This document shows positions 1 through 7,825 of a DNA stretch of 8,918 bases, piece by piece. Each line of letters begins with the position of its first letter. Position 1 is the stretch's first letter. The stretch comes from Candidatus Desantisbacteria bacterium CG1_02_49_89 (GTDB taxonomy: Bacteria > Desantisbacteria > UBA1551): assembly GCA_001871075.1 (NCBI GenBank), contig MNUP01000094.1:1-8918 (forward strand). Direction: 5' to 3'. A program made the position numbers and the translations under genes. The notes under the pieces are model-generated. The model was not told where the DNA came from, made no database searches, and saw nothing but the letters and a program-made list of their open reading frames with translations.

Positions 1-186
1 TGGAGAGGAAACTCTTATGGCGCATACAACGAAGCCATAGACTATCATTTCGGCAATAACTATGATTTCAATGCCGCAGGATTATGCAATTTAGCATTTT
101 CTCTCAATTATAGCAGCATAAAGGTTGACTGGTTAAGAGTACGCAAATACACACAAAACGAGCCCGTTATCACTTTTGGAAATGAA
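1..186 (+). repeat. Tail of an upstream DUF2341/lectin-like module (copy 1)
   Basis: The first 62 codons encode WRG..YGAY..ID..FGNNYDFN ... VDWLRVRKYTQNEP, which aligns without large gaps to residues 1088-1150 of the same protein (bases 3262-3450). By eye about 28 of 60 residues are identical, and the DNA around the FGN-YDFN motif is almost the same. The window therefore opens inside an earlier copy of the module that recurs complete at about 2560-3450. The N-terminal DUF2341 half of this copy lies outside the window. Confidence 0.8.
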
Positions 187-3100
187 TCGCCTGTCTATGG
201 TATATCTGTAACGGTAGACGGTTCTCCGCCGGCAACTGCCCTCACTATCATCGGCCCAAAATATGAGCAGGAGATAAACGGAGAAATTAAAACCTGGATT
301 ACTTCCGCAGCTCAGATTAATCTTGTGTCCACCGACAACTTGTCAGGCTTAAACAGGATTGAATACAGAACAGATAATACAGCCCTCTGGAATATAAGTA
401 CCTCTCCTGCAGCAATACAAATTACAAAAGAAGGCACGCATACGCTATGGTTCAGGGGCATTGACAACGTTGAAAATATTGAGCAGATAAATAGTATAAC
501 GCTTTATGTTGACAACTCAGCACCTGTTACTGATTTGAATATCGGCAAACCTATCTACGCTATTTCAGATACGTTTATAACTTCCTCCACGCCCATAACC
601 CTTTCTTCCTCTGACGCAGGCTGCGGCTTAAAAGCAATTGAATACAGGATAGACGAATCCACATGGCAGGCGTACTCGGATCCATTCACCGTGCCTTCCG
701 GCGGCAGGCACACGATTTACTACCGTTCCTTTGACAACCTGAACAACGAGGAGATGGAGGGATCTGCCAAAACCGTAACCTCTCTGCCTGACTGGCAGTC
801 GTTCACAGAAATAGACGGCGTGGACATTGATGCAAGTCCCGGTGACGTGTCTATAGCCGGCATTCCCGTCTGGCAGGCTATGTGCGAGTTCAACAAAATG
901 CCGGAGGAATCAGATCCGCCCTGGAACTCATATATCAGCTACGGACAATATAGCGCAGAGTTGTTAGAAAATTGCCTGCATCTTTCGACCTCTGACCCTG
1001 CTGTGTACACAGGCTGGTACAGGATAGTCCCTGAGTTTTCGTCTGAAATAGGGTCAACTGTTGAAGCAAGGCTTAAGGTAGTTACCACCGATGATTATCC
1101 CGGCGACATCCGCATATTCCTTATAGACGGCTCTTGTGAGATGAGCCTTGGTTTCAAGTCGAACTCAGTCTGCATGGGCTACGGGGATGCAGGGTTTACA
1201 ATCCTCACAGAGCTTCCTTTTAATACCACCGATGGCTTCCATACTTACAGGCTTACGCTGAAACAGGGAACCGCAAACCTGTATATTGACAACAATCCCG
1301 TCCCGGTCCTTACCCAGCCCGGTATAGGGTATTCGGATCGGTTTATTTTCTTCGGTGACTACACATATCAGGAGTCTTTTGACAGCGGACAGCATTCAGA
1401 GGTTTGGGATTACGTGCGCTACACAGCAAAGGGTGCCTTTGCGCCCTCCCCTGTAGTCCAGGGTTTTATACGGAATAAAATCGTGTGGGACGGAATACCT
1501 TCCTATCAGGGAGTATTCAGATCAAGCGGATCTGTTCCTGAAGGTACTGACATCAAATACGAAATTTCGTACAGCGCGGACGACATCTCCTATACCCAGG
1601 CCCTGGAAATCGGAAACGGCGCGGTCATACTTCCGGGATACAAATACGGCATAATCAAGGCAATCCTTTCCTCGCAGAATTCGGGTATTACACCCGTGCT
1701 GCATGATTATACGCTCTTTTACCCCACGGGGCATAAGTCCACAACCGTCATAGTGGATGACATCCCGCCGGTTACCTCCATATCCTGCGGCTCCCCTGCG
1801 TACTTTGACGGCGCAGACACCTGGATCACTCCTGCCACGGTATTTCATCTGAGTTGCGCAGACCAGGGCATCGACACTCCTTCAGGGACCGCTATCACCT
1901 TATACCGCATAAACGGGGGGATGTTCAGGCCCACAAGAGACGGGTTCAGCCCCAAAAACTGCGGCACAGACCGCTGCACCATAGAGTTTTACGGCGTTGA
2001 CAACCTTTCAAACGCAGAGCAGGTGAGATCGTATTCGGCGCGGGTTGACACGACACCGCCTTCAGTGGACGTCAGCACAGGGACGCCAAGCTATACGGCA
2101 AACGCAGAGACATATATAGGTCCCCTGACGAAGATTTATTTGCTGCCTTCTGACTCAGGGTGCGGACCCGAGACGGTTTCTTACCAAGTTGACACCGGGC
2201 CCATCTTGCCTTACACACTGCCGTTCTCAATCATTTCAGGCGGGAAGCACTCTATAAGCTGGTATGCCTGGGACAAGCTGGGTAACTTTTCGACTTCCGG
2301 GAAGAGGGTGTTCACTTCTCTTGAAGACTGGCAGAAAGAAGGGGCATATTCATACAACATTGACCTGTTCTTTACCCCCGGAGACGTCAGGCTTATGCCC
2401 GCAGCAGTTTACGGCTACCACATTTCGTCCGTCATCGATTTGGGAAAAATTCCAGAAGAGGACGGATTATTCAGCGCCGACTTTCAGGCAGGCCAGAACA
2501 ACGGCATTCAGTTTGAATATTCGCATGCCAATATAACGTCAGCCCAGGACTGGCAGTGGGCACAGGAAATAATCATAAATAACCCTGCAGGTTCTGCCCT
2601 TGAGGAATACCAGGCGCTCGTGGAGCTTACCGCTTCTGATTTTGACTATTCAAAGGCAAGACCTGACGGGTCTGACATACGCTTCCAGGATTCAGACAAA
2701 ATTACTTTCCTTCCGTATTACATAGATACATGGAACCCTTCAGGCATAAGCAGAATATGGGTTAAGGTTCCGTATATCCCTGCCAACTCTTCAAAATCTG
2801 TATATATCCTCTATGGAAATCTTTCTGCGGAAAGCGAGTCAAGCGGTGAAAGCGTGTTCCTTGCGTTTGACGACTTCAACGACAATAGCTGGCAGGACAA
2901 ATGGGTCCTGGATTCGGCAGGCCCGGGTGCGCCGCAGATCACGGAGCACTACGGCTATCTTGACATCCCGTCCTGGTTTGGCGGCGGCCAGAACCTGACC
3001 TCCTGCTTTGATTTCCTATCCCAGCCCATCCTCATTGAATCCCGCATGCTGCATTTTGAAAGCTATGAGTCCCAGTCAATCTTAGGCCTGAAACAGGGCC

Positions 3101-6100
3101 ATTACATCCTCGGGTTCGGAAACAACGGTTATGAAAACAGGGGTTTCTACCTTGAGGACTACGCTGGAAGGGGGCTGGGAGCAGAGAACTGGGCAGGAGG
3201 CAATGCTTACGGGGTATGGAAATGCTACAGGATACTTGCTGACGGAAACAATTTTGACGGCTGGAGGGGCGACGCTGACGGGATATACGACCAGTTCATA
3301 GACTGGGACTTCGGCAATAGCTATGATTTCAATACCACGGGTCCATGCAACGCCCGCATATATATCTGGCGTAGCGGCATACTGCTTGATTGGTTTCGGA
3401 TAAGAAAATACGCCCAGACAGAGCCGGCAGTGATAATAGACGGAGAGGAAAGGCAGAACGACTGGTCAGAGTGGACGACAATTAATTCAGGCGAAACGCT
3501 GCCCGCAGGCTACAGGTTCTACAGGGTCCGCACAACCCTTAGTTCAGACGCAGCTTCAGAGCCTGTCTTGCATTCGTATGAGCTGTCCTTCGAAAAGCCG
3601 GTATTCCTCAACGTTGACAATACCGCCCCTTCGCTTGTTATCACAGTCCCCCCAGAGGCAGGCCCGGACCCGGTTCAGGTTTCTGTCCAGGCAAGCGAGG
3701 AATTAAAAGCTGCGCCCGAAGTCAGGGTCACGCAGAACGGTATGGAAGGCTGGGGCATCGTTCCTCTCGCATATCATGGCAATAGCCTGTGGACAGGGCA
3801 GTACCAGGCATTCGCAGGATATAACGGCAAGGCGCAAATTGAGGTCACGGGGCAGGATTTAGCAGGGCATACAGGCACATCCAGGTCCGAGTTTATGGTT
3901 AATATTCCTTCTTTAGAATTTTCATTTGATAATGTCTGGGATGAACCCGATCCGTTCAATCCGCCCCAGCAGACGGCGAAAATACACTTCACCGTCTCTA
4001 ATCCGGGTACTTATATCGGTTTCGTATTTCTTTTTGACGATATGCAAAACCAGGTAAATTACTTTAGATATGACAATATTAGCGGACCATACCAAGTAGA
4101 ATGGAATGGCATGGATGAGATGGGAAACATGGCAAGAGAAGGAGTCTATACTTACAGGTTTACTGCTCTGACAGCAGAAGAGCAGGCAATTGATAAGATG
4201 GGCAAAATAACCCTGCTGAATATGGCAAGCCTTGATACGTCAGGCGCAGGTATTTACAATCCCGGTAACCCTCAGCTTCAGATAATTCCGTATACCCCGC
4301 AGCATCCTGCCGTGGCAGGAGCCTTCTCGACGTTCAATCCGCAGGGACTTGCGCCTATAAGCTCAATTTATAATTTGCAGCCTGAAGGCACTCTTTTTGA
4401 CCCGCCTGCCAGGTTTACTATCCGCTACACCGATGCGGATGCTGAAATAGTGGGCGAGGATAACTTGTGGATATATATGTTTGACGAAGGAGGCAATTCC
4501 TGGGCCAAGGTAGAACCACAGTATAAAGATAAGGATAGCAATACAATCACGATTTACATAGACCATCTCTCCCTTTATTCGCTCTTATTCTCCAAGACCG
4601 AAGTCAACATTACTCCGCCTATAGCTGAAATTACTGATCCAATACATATGAGTTTTGTGGCTAATAACGTTGAGATCAAGGGAACAGCAAATGCTATGCT
4701 CTTTGGCAATTACAGGTTTGATTACGGAGCAGGGGCATTCCCTGACACCTGGACCCTTATAGAACCGGTTTACGGCTATCCTGTTGAAAGCTCCACACTT
4801 ACAATATGGAATACAACAGGTCTTGAGGGAATTTACACCCTCAGGTTGACAGTTGCAAACAGAATAGGGGATACAGCAAGTACACAGGTAACAGTCATAA
4901 TTGACAATACAAAGCCGACAACAACTACCCTGACAATCGGAGAACCGAAGTATGACTATACTAACGGAACACCAGTAGTTGTGACGTCCCATACGCCGTT
5001 TGTCCTTACCTGCCTTGATAGCGGTCTGATGCCGTCAGGCATCCTGCAGTCTGAATACGCTGTTGACACAGATGCTTCTTGGACTCTTGCAAGCTATTCA
5101 GGTGAAGATACCCTCACAGGAGCCCAGCTGTTTATATTCACAATTCCTGATGCCTATCTTGACGCAGAGCACGCAATTTATTACCGCAGCGTAGACAATG
5201 CCGGCAACTTTGAGGATTCTAAATCAATAACAATAGTCCTTGACAATACAAGCCCGGCTGCCGCGCTGGCTTATCCGTCAAAACAGGATACAGGCATCTG
5301 CAAGATCGTGAACAGCAATACGATGTCAATCATAGGAACCACCACAGACATTCACTTCTCGCTCTACAGAATTGAACTGAAGGCAATGAGAGACGGGGAT
5401 ACACCCACAGACTGGACAACCATAAACGAAGCTGAGTTGCAGAAGGAAACACAGTCACTCGGAGTTTGGAACACCACCCAGTTCACCAAGAACAGGTGGT
5501 ATTATATTAGGATTGTTTCAACTGACAAGGTGAATAACACGTCCATTGACACAGTTTCAGTCTATCTTGGCAACCCTGAAGTTAAGCTTGTATTCGGTAG
5601 TCACGGAAATGACAACGGTGATTTCAAGGAGCCCTATGGCATAGCCTTCTCCCCAACCCAGGAAGGTTCTGATAATTCGGGCTGTATTTTTGTCACAGAC
5701 AACAAGAATGACAGGGTCCAGAAGTTCGACATAAACGGCAAATTCCTGCTTTCATTCAACGGCAGGAGCGGGGAATCCCACAAGCTAAAGAAACCTTCCG
5801 GTATTGCCGTTGACCCTGAATCAGCCTGCGTGTTCGTGGCAGACAGAGATAATGACCGTATCCAGGCATTTGACCTGTTCGGTAACTTCCTGTTCTCCTT
5901 CGGGGAAAAACACGACATCAAGAGACCGGAGCAGCTTTCTGTGGGCTTATACTACACCTATCAGGATACCAGCTATGCCTGCACAAAAGCAGTGTATGTG
6001 GCAGACGCCAAAAAGGACAGGATAGCCATATTTGACTACGAAGGCAACCTGCTTGCCACAATATCTAACCTTGACGATCCTCAGGGAGTGTTTGCCCTTG

Positions 6101-6777
6101 ATCATCTGCAATATCCGGGCTCAACGCAGGCAGGCGTCTATGTGGCCAATACTGATGATAATATCGTCACTGTTTACACCTCAGCCCTTACCCCAACCTT
6201 CAGCATAAAAGGTCTTGATGACCCAAGGGCTGTGTATGCTGATCAGAGAGGCTATATCTACGTTTCTGACACTGACCACAACAAGATAAAGAGATACAAC
6301 AGGTACGGAGAGCTTCTTATGCAGTATTCAGGCTCCTGCACTACTTCTCTTGATAAACCCGCAGGTATCTGCCTTGATAACCAGGGCAACCTTTGGATAG
6401 CAGATGAGGAGAACAACAGGATAGTCAAGATAGGCGCTCCAACAGTAGACGAAACTATGGCTATGCGTATGTTCTCTCTGCCCAAAGCAGCGATGACCAT
6501 TAAAGATGCTTATGCATTCCCTGTACCTTTCAAGCCTAATTCAGGTCTTGGCCACACAGCCATTAGTTTCAAACTCTACAGCACCCTGAACGTCCTGCTC
6601 AGGATCTACAACATATCAGGGGAACTGGTGTTTGAACAAACAGGCATAACCACAGACCCCTACATTTGGAATGTGCTCAATAACTGGAGTGAACCGATTG
6701 CTTCTGGTGTCTACATCTACTTCCTGACAGATAGTACTTTGGAAAGGAAGATTGGGAAAATCATGATCATACGGTGA
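1..6777 (+). CDS. Giant secreted multidomain surface protein with NHL propeller and T9SS/FlgD-like C-terminal domain (5' partial)
   Basis: The frame is open from base 1 and stops at TGA 6775-6777, so the N-terminus and signal peptide lie outside; the GTG at 325 is only an internal codon. Residues here count from base 1 (2258 visible). Order: 1-62 tail of a lectin-like module; about 81-263 two OmpL47-like Ig repeats with D-N-x-x-P linkers; about 290-480 a ConA/LamG-like domain ending WDYVRY; about 585-778 two more OmpL47-like repeats; about 854-945 DUF2341 (SDIRFQDSD, WVKVPYIPANSSKSVYILYGN-like core); about 955-1150 lectin-like; about 1205-1300 Ig-like; 1313-1390 FlgD-like Ig (PDPFNP ... GVYTYRF); about 1444-1530 a sandwich module (FDPPARFTIRY ... 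DHLSLYSLLF); about 1539-1860 Ig/OmpL47-like repeats; 1862-2145 six NHL blades; 2168-2258 sorting-type domain (PVPFKP ... GVYIYFL ... IGKIMIIR). No catalytic motif is visible. Likely an exported adhesin or carbohydrate-binding surface protein; the function is inferred. The downstream porV-like gene supports T9SS-type export. Confidence 0.9.
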   Translation, partial: WRGNSYGAYNEAIDYHFGNNYDFNAAGLCNLAFSLNYSSIKVDWLRVRKYTQNEPVITFGNESPVYGISVTVDGSPPATALTIIGPKYEQEINGEIKTWITSAAQINLVSTDNLSGLNRIEYRTDNTALWNISTSPAAIQITKEGTHTLWFRGIDNVENIEQINSITLYVDNSAPVTDLNIGKPIYAISDTFITSSTPITLSSSDAGCGLKAIEYRIDESTWQAYSDPFTVPSGGRHTIYYRSFDNLNNEEMEGSAKTVTSLPDWQSFTEIDGVDIDASPGDVSIAGIPVWQAMCEFNKMPEESDPPWNSYISYGQYSAELLENCLHLSTSDPAVYTGWYRIVPEFSSEIGSTVEARLKVVTTDDYPGDIRIFLIDGSCEMSLGFKSNSVCMGYGDAGFTILTELPFNTTDGFHTYRLTLKQGTANLYIDNNPVPVLTQPGIGYSDRFIFFGDYTYQESFDSGQHSEVWDYVRYTAKGAFAPSPVVQGFIRNKIVWDGIPSYQGVFRSSGSVPEGTDIKYEISYSADDISYTQALEIGNGAVILPGYKYGIIKAILSSQNSGITPVLHDYTLFYPTGHKSTTVIVDDIPPVTSISCGSPAYFDGADTWITPATVFHLSCADQGIDTPSGTAITLYRINGGMFRPTRDGFSPKNCGTDRCTIEFYGVDNLSNAEQVRSYSARVDTTPPSVDVSTGTPSYTANAETYIGPLTKIYLLPSDSGCGPETVSYQVDTGPILPYTLPFSIISGGKHSISWYAWDKLGNFSTSGKRVFTSLEDWQKEGAYSYNIDLFFTPGDVRLMPAAVYGYHISSVIDLGKIPEEDGLFSADFQAGQNNGIQFEYSHANITSAQDWQWAQEIIINNPAGSALEEYQALVELTASDFDYSKARPDGSDIRFQDSDKITFLPYYIDTWNPSGISRIWVKVPYIPANSSKSVYILYGNLSAESESSGESVFLAFDDFNDNSWQDKWVLDSAGPGAPQITEHYGYLDIPSWFGGGQNLTSCFDFLSQPILIESRMLHFESYESQSILGLKQGHYILGFGNNGYENRGFYLEDYAGRGLGAENWAGGNAYGVWKCYRILADGNNFDGWRGDADGIYDQFIDWDFGNSYDFNTTGPCNARIYIWRSGILLDWFRIRKYAQTEPAVIIDGEERQNDWSEWTTINSGETLPAGYRFYRVRTTLSSDAASEPVLHSYELSFEKPVFLNVDNTAPSLVITVPPEAGPDPVQVSVQASEELKAAPEVRVTQNGMEGWGIVPLAYHGNSLWTGQYQAFAGYNGKAQIEVTGQDLAGHTGTSRSEFMVNIPSLEFSFDNVWDEPDPFNPPQQTAKIHFTVSNPGTYIGFVFLFDDMQNQVNYFRYDNISGPYQVEWNGMDEMGNMAREGVYTYRFTALTAEEQAIDKMGKITLLNMASLDTSGAGIYNPGNPQLQIIPYTPQHPAVAGAFSTFNPQGLAPISSIYNLQPEGTLFDPPARFTIRYTDADAEIVGEDNLWIYMFDEGGNSWAKVEPQYKDKDSNTITIYIDHLSLYSLLFSKTEVNITPPIAEITDPIHMSFVANNVEIKGTANAMLFGNYRFDYGAGAFPDTWTLIEPVYGYPVESSTLTIWNTTGLEGIYTLRLTVANRIGDTASTQVTVIIDNTKPTTTTLTIGEPKYDYTNGTPVVVTSHTPFVLTCLDSGLMPSGILQSEYAVDTDASWTLASYSGEDTLTGAQLFIFTIPDAYLDAEHAIYYRSVDNAGNFEDSKSITIVLDNTSPAAALAYPSKQDTGICKIVNSNTMSIIGTTTDIHFSLYRIELKAMRDGDTPTDWTTINEAELQKETQSLGVWNTTQFTKNRWYYIRIVSTDKVNNTSIDTVSVYLGNPEVKLVFGSHGNDNGDFKEPYGIAFSPTQEGSDNSGCIFVTDNKNDRVQKFDINGKFLLSFNGRSGESHKLKKPSGIAVDPESACVFVADRDNDRIQAFDLFGNFLFSFGEKHDIKRPEQLSVGLYYTYQDTSYACTKAVYVADAKKDRIAIFDYEGNLLATISNLDDPQGVFALDHLQYPGSTQAGVYVANTDDNIVTVYTSALTPTFSIKGLDDPRAVYADQRGYIYVSDTDHNKIKRYNRYGELLMQYSGSCTTSLDKPAGICLDNQGNLWIADEENNRIVKIGAPTVDETMAMRMFSLPKAAMTIKDAYAFPVPFKPNSGLGHTAISFKLYSTLNVLLRIYNISGELVFEQTGITTDPYIWNVLNNWSEPIASGVYIYFLTDSTLERKIGKIMIIR
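3262..3450 (+). repeat. Tail of the complete DUF2341/lectin-like module (copy 2)
   Basis: This is the second copy of the segment seen at 1-186, with WRG..DGIYDQFIDWDFGNSYDFN ... LDWFRIRKYAQTEP. It closes a full module that begins near 2560 with the DUF2341 core and passes through FDDFNDNSWQDKW, the usual first strand of the lectin-like sandwich that follows DUF2341 in such proteins. Protein-level repetition is clear; the DNA is only partly conserved, so the duplication is not brand new. Confidence 0.8.
5584..6435 (+). other. Six-bladed NHL beta-propeller region within the giant protein
   Basis: Six NHL-type repeats can be read at the protein level: FVTDNKNDRVQKFD, FVADRDNDRIQAFD, VYVADAKKDRIAIFD, VYVANTDDNIVTVY, IYVSDTDHNKIKRYN and LWIADEENNRIVKIG. 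Each is preceded by a P-x-G-I/V-type turn (EPYGIAF, KPSGIAV, DPQGVFA, DPRAVYA, KPAGICL), except blade 3, where the turn is degenerate (RPEQLSV). Six blades is the usual count for a closed NHL propeller, so the domain is probably complete. NHL propellers bind proteins, glycans or other ligands; the ligand here cannot be told from sequence. Confidence 0.88.
6502..6774 (+). other. C-terminal FlgD-like / T9SS type A-like sorting domain
   Basis: The last 91 residues show the standard layout of this domain: A-F-P-V-P-F-K-P (the YPNPFNP motif equivalent), the I-S-F-K-L strand, LLRIYNISGELVFE, then the I-W-N ... SGVYIYFL hairpin and a basic last strand ending KIMIIR. In Bacteroidota such domains direct passage through the T9SS and are removed or attached at the surface. 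The W-N-G-x-N core is degenerate here (IWNVLNNWSEP). Assignment as a sorting signal rather than a plain FlgD-like Ig fold is inference, strengthened by the porV-like gene just downstream. Confidence 0.72.
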
Positions 6778-6787
6778 TACTGTATCA
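6775..6787. repeat. Small perfect palindrome over the stop codon
   Basis: TGATAC-T-GTATCA is a 6-bp perfect inverted repeat around one central base, and its first three bases are the TGA stop of the giant gene. It has the shape of a small operator, but no promoter is evident next to it and chance is possible. Confidence 0.3.
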
Positions 6788-6797
6788 ATTAAAAATG

Positions 6798-6842
6798 TCC
6801 CAAAGGTCCCAACGGGATCCCCTTGGGAGATTCCTTCGGAGC
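6798..6842. repeat. Cluster of short GGG/CCC triloop hairpins in the porV-like leader
   Basis: Within 45 bases several short inverted repeats follow each other: CCC-aac-GGG (6808-6816), TCCC-ctt-GGGA (around 6818-6828) and TCC-ttc-GGA (around 6832-6840). TCCCAA (6798-6803) can alternatively pair with TTGGGA (6823-6828) to form one larger stem. No T-run follows, so a Rho-independent terminator is unlikely. The cluster could act as an mRNA structure between the two genes or be a REP-like repeat. A similar CCC/GGGATCCC/GGG block occurs inside the porV-like gene at 7150-7171. Confidence 0.5.
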
Positions 6843-6861
6843 AAAATGCAAAATTAAAAAT

Positions 6862-6867
6862 GAAGGA
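6862..6867 (+). promoter_or_regulatory. Ribosome binding site of the porV-like gene
   Basis: GAAGGA lies three bases before the ATG at 6871, a rather short spacing. It still supports 6871 over the in-frame TTG at 6823, because translation from 6871 gives a clean signal peptide. The same bases overlap a tiny out-of-frame ATG (6860) that stops at 6872-6874, across the porV-like start codon. Confidence 0.55.
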
Positions 6868-6870
6868 AAA

Positions 6871-7809
6871 ATGAAAAAGATTATATTTTTAGTTGTTACC
6901 TTACACCTTACACTTTACACGTTACACGGTATTTGCGCAGGTCCCGGCACCACAGGCGCAATCTTCCTGAAACTCGGGGTAGGTAGCCGCCCTGTTGCAA
7001 TGGGTGAAGCCTTTGTAGCGGCAGCAGATGATATCAATGCCCTATACTGGAATCCATCCGGTCTGTCTCTCGCGGAAGGAAAGCAGGTAATATTCACTCA
7101 TACAGAATGGTTTCAGGCTATCAGATACGAGTATCTTGCCTACTGCCAGTCCCTAAGGGATCCCTTCGGGACCAGCTTTGGTGTTATAGGAGCAGGTATA
7201 ACCTATCTGTATATCACAGACATTGAAAGAAGGGACCTTGCGGGAACCCTGCTTGGAACTACGGTACCTGCGAATGACCTGGCGATAGCCGTATCATACG
7301 CTAAAACGCTGTCAGAGCGCCTTAACCTTGGGGGAACAGTTAAGATCATCAACCAGCAGCTGGATGACAAATCCGCGCTTGGTGCAGCCATAGACCTTGG
7401 TATGCAGTACAACCTGAACAAGGAAGGCCTGGTTATGGGTCTTGCCCTGCAGAATATGGGTTATGAAGCCCCATTCATTACAGAGGCAAGCCCTCTGCCT
7501 ATGAACCTGAAGGTGGGCATTGCCAACAAATCCCCTGACAGCAAGCTTACCCTTGCAGCTGACCTGAATTACTCCATCCTTGATTCTATATGGGCTGTGG
7601 GAGCAGGTATTGAATACTGGGTCCATTCTGTGCTTGCCATCAGGGCAGGATATAAGTATAACAGCGCGATAAACAACACCCTGGGGGCGCTTGCCGGCCT
7701 AACTTGCGGCGCCGGCTTCAACATCGGCATATTGGGTATAGATTACGCTCTTGTGCCTTACGGGGATTTGGGTTACACTCATAGGGTTTCCTTATTAGCC
7801 AAATTTTGA
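6871..7809 (+). CDS. PorV/PorQ-family outer-membrane beta-barrel protein
   Basis: This encodes 312 residues. A signal peptide begins MKKIIFLVVT, with probable cleavage after GICA (residues 20-23). The mature start GPGTTGAIFLKLGVGSRPVAMGEAFVA...DDINALYWNPSGL (24-65) is the family signature of PorV/PorQ and UPF0164 proteins. The rest alternates amphipathic strands with turns and ends in YTHRVSLLAKF, with a terminal Phe typical of outer-membrane barrels. In known T9SS, PorV binds the C-terminal domain of cargo emerging from the SprA translocon and carries it to the attachment machinery. The gene upstream ends in a domain of that cargo type, 93 bases away, so co-transcription is plausible. Oddities are a heptamer repeat in the signal-peptide codons and a relic of a paralogous 3' end downstream. 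Family assignment is strong; PorV versus PorQ role is open. Confidence 0.9.
   Translation: MKKIIFLVVTLHLTLYTLHGICAGPGTTGAIFLKLGVGSRPVAMGEAFVAAADDINALYWNPSGLSLAEGKQVIFTHTEWFQAIRYEYLAYCQSLRDPFGTSFGVIGAGITYLYITDIERRDLAGTLLGTTVPANDLAIAVSYAKTLSERLNLGGTVKIINQQLDDKSALGAAIDLGMQYNLNKEGLVMGLALQNMGYEAPFITEASPLPMNLKVGIANKSPDSKLTLAADLNYSILDSIWAVGAGIEYWVHSVLAIRAGYKYNSAINNTLGALAGLTCGAGFNIGILGIDYALVPYGDLGYTHRVSLLAKF
6901..6928 (+). repeat. Four tandem TTACACN heptamers in the signal-peptide coding region
   Basis: Units are TTACACC, TTACACT, TTACACG and TTACACG, back to back. They encode residues 11-20 (LHLTLYTLHG) of the porV-like signal peptide. Because seven is not a multiple of three, gain or loss of one unit would shift the frame. 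Slippage is possible in principle, but four units is a short tract. Confidence 0.85.
7150..7171. repeat. Palindromic CCC/GGGATCCC/GGG block inside the porV-like gene
   Basis: TCCC-taa-GGGA is followed at once by TCCC-ttc-GGGA, so two triloop hairpins share the GGGATCCC centre. The codons read SLRDPFG, a natural segment for this family. The same arrangement with different loop bases occurs in the leader at 6808-6828. Confidence 0.5.
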
Positions 7810-7825
7810 ATAAACTCCTATCCCC

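Noticed and set aside
325-327. GTG as the start codon of the giant gene
   Set aside because: The frame is open back to base 1 and the upstream codons encode a recognisable module tail homologous to residues 1088-1150, so this is an internal Val codon.
1522-1848. Minus-strand open frame of 108 codons
   Set aside because: Antisense shadow of the giant gene with no start context or family resemblance.
4585-4992. Minus-strand open frame of 135 codons
   Set aside because: It lies wholly antisense to well-defined Ig/OmpL47-like domains; its cysteine-rich translation resembles no family.
6823-6825. In-frame TTG as an alternative start of the porV-like gene
   Set aside because: It would put 16 polar residues before the signal peptide and has no good ribosome binding site; ATG 6871 follows GAAGGA and starts a normal signal sequence.
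6798-6842. Rho-independent terminator between the giant gene and the porV-like gene
   Set aside because: Stems are present, but the following bases are A-rich with no T-run on the + strand.
6824-6852. Promoter for the porV-like gene with TTGGGA as -35
   Set aside because: The matching -10 position at 17-base spacing reads TGCAAA, so there is no usable pair.
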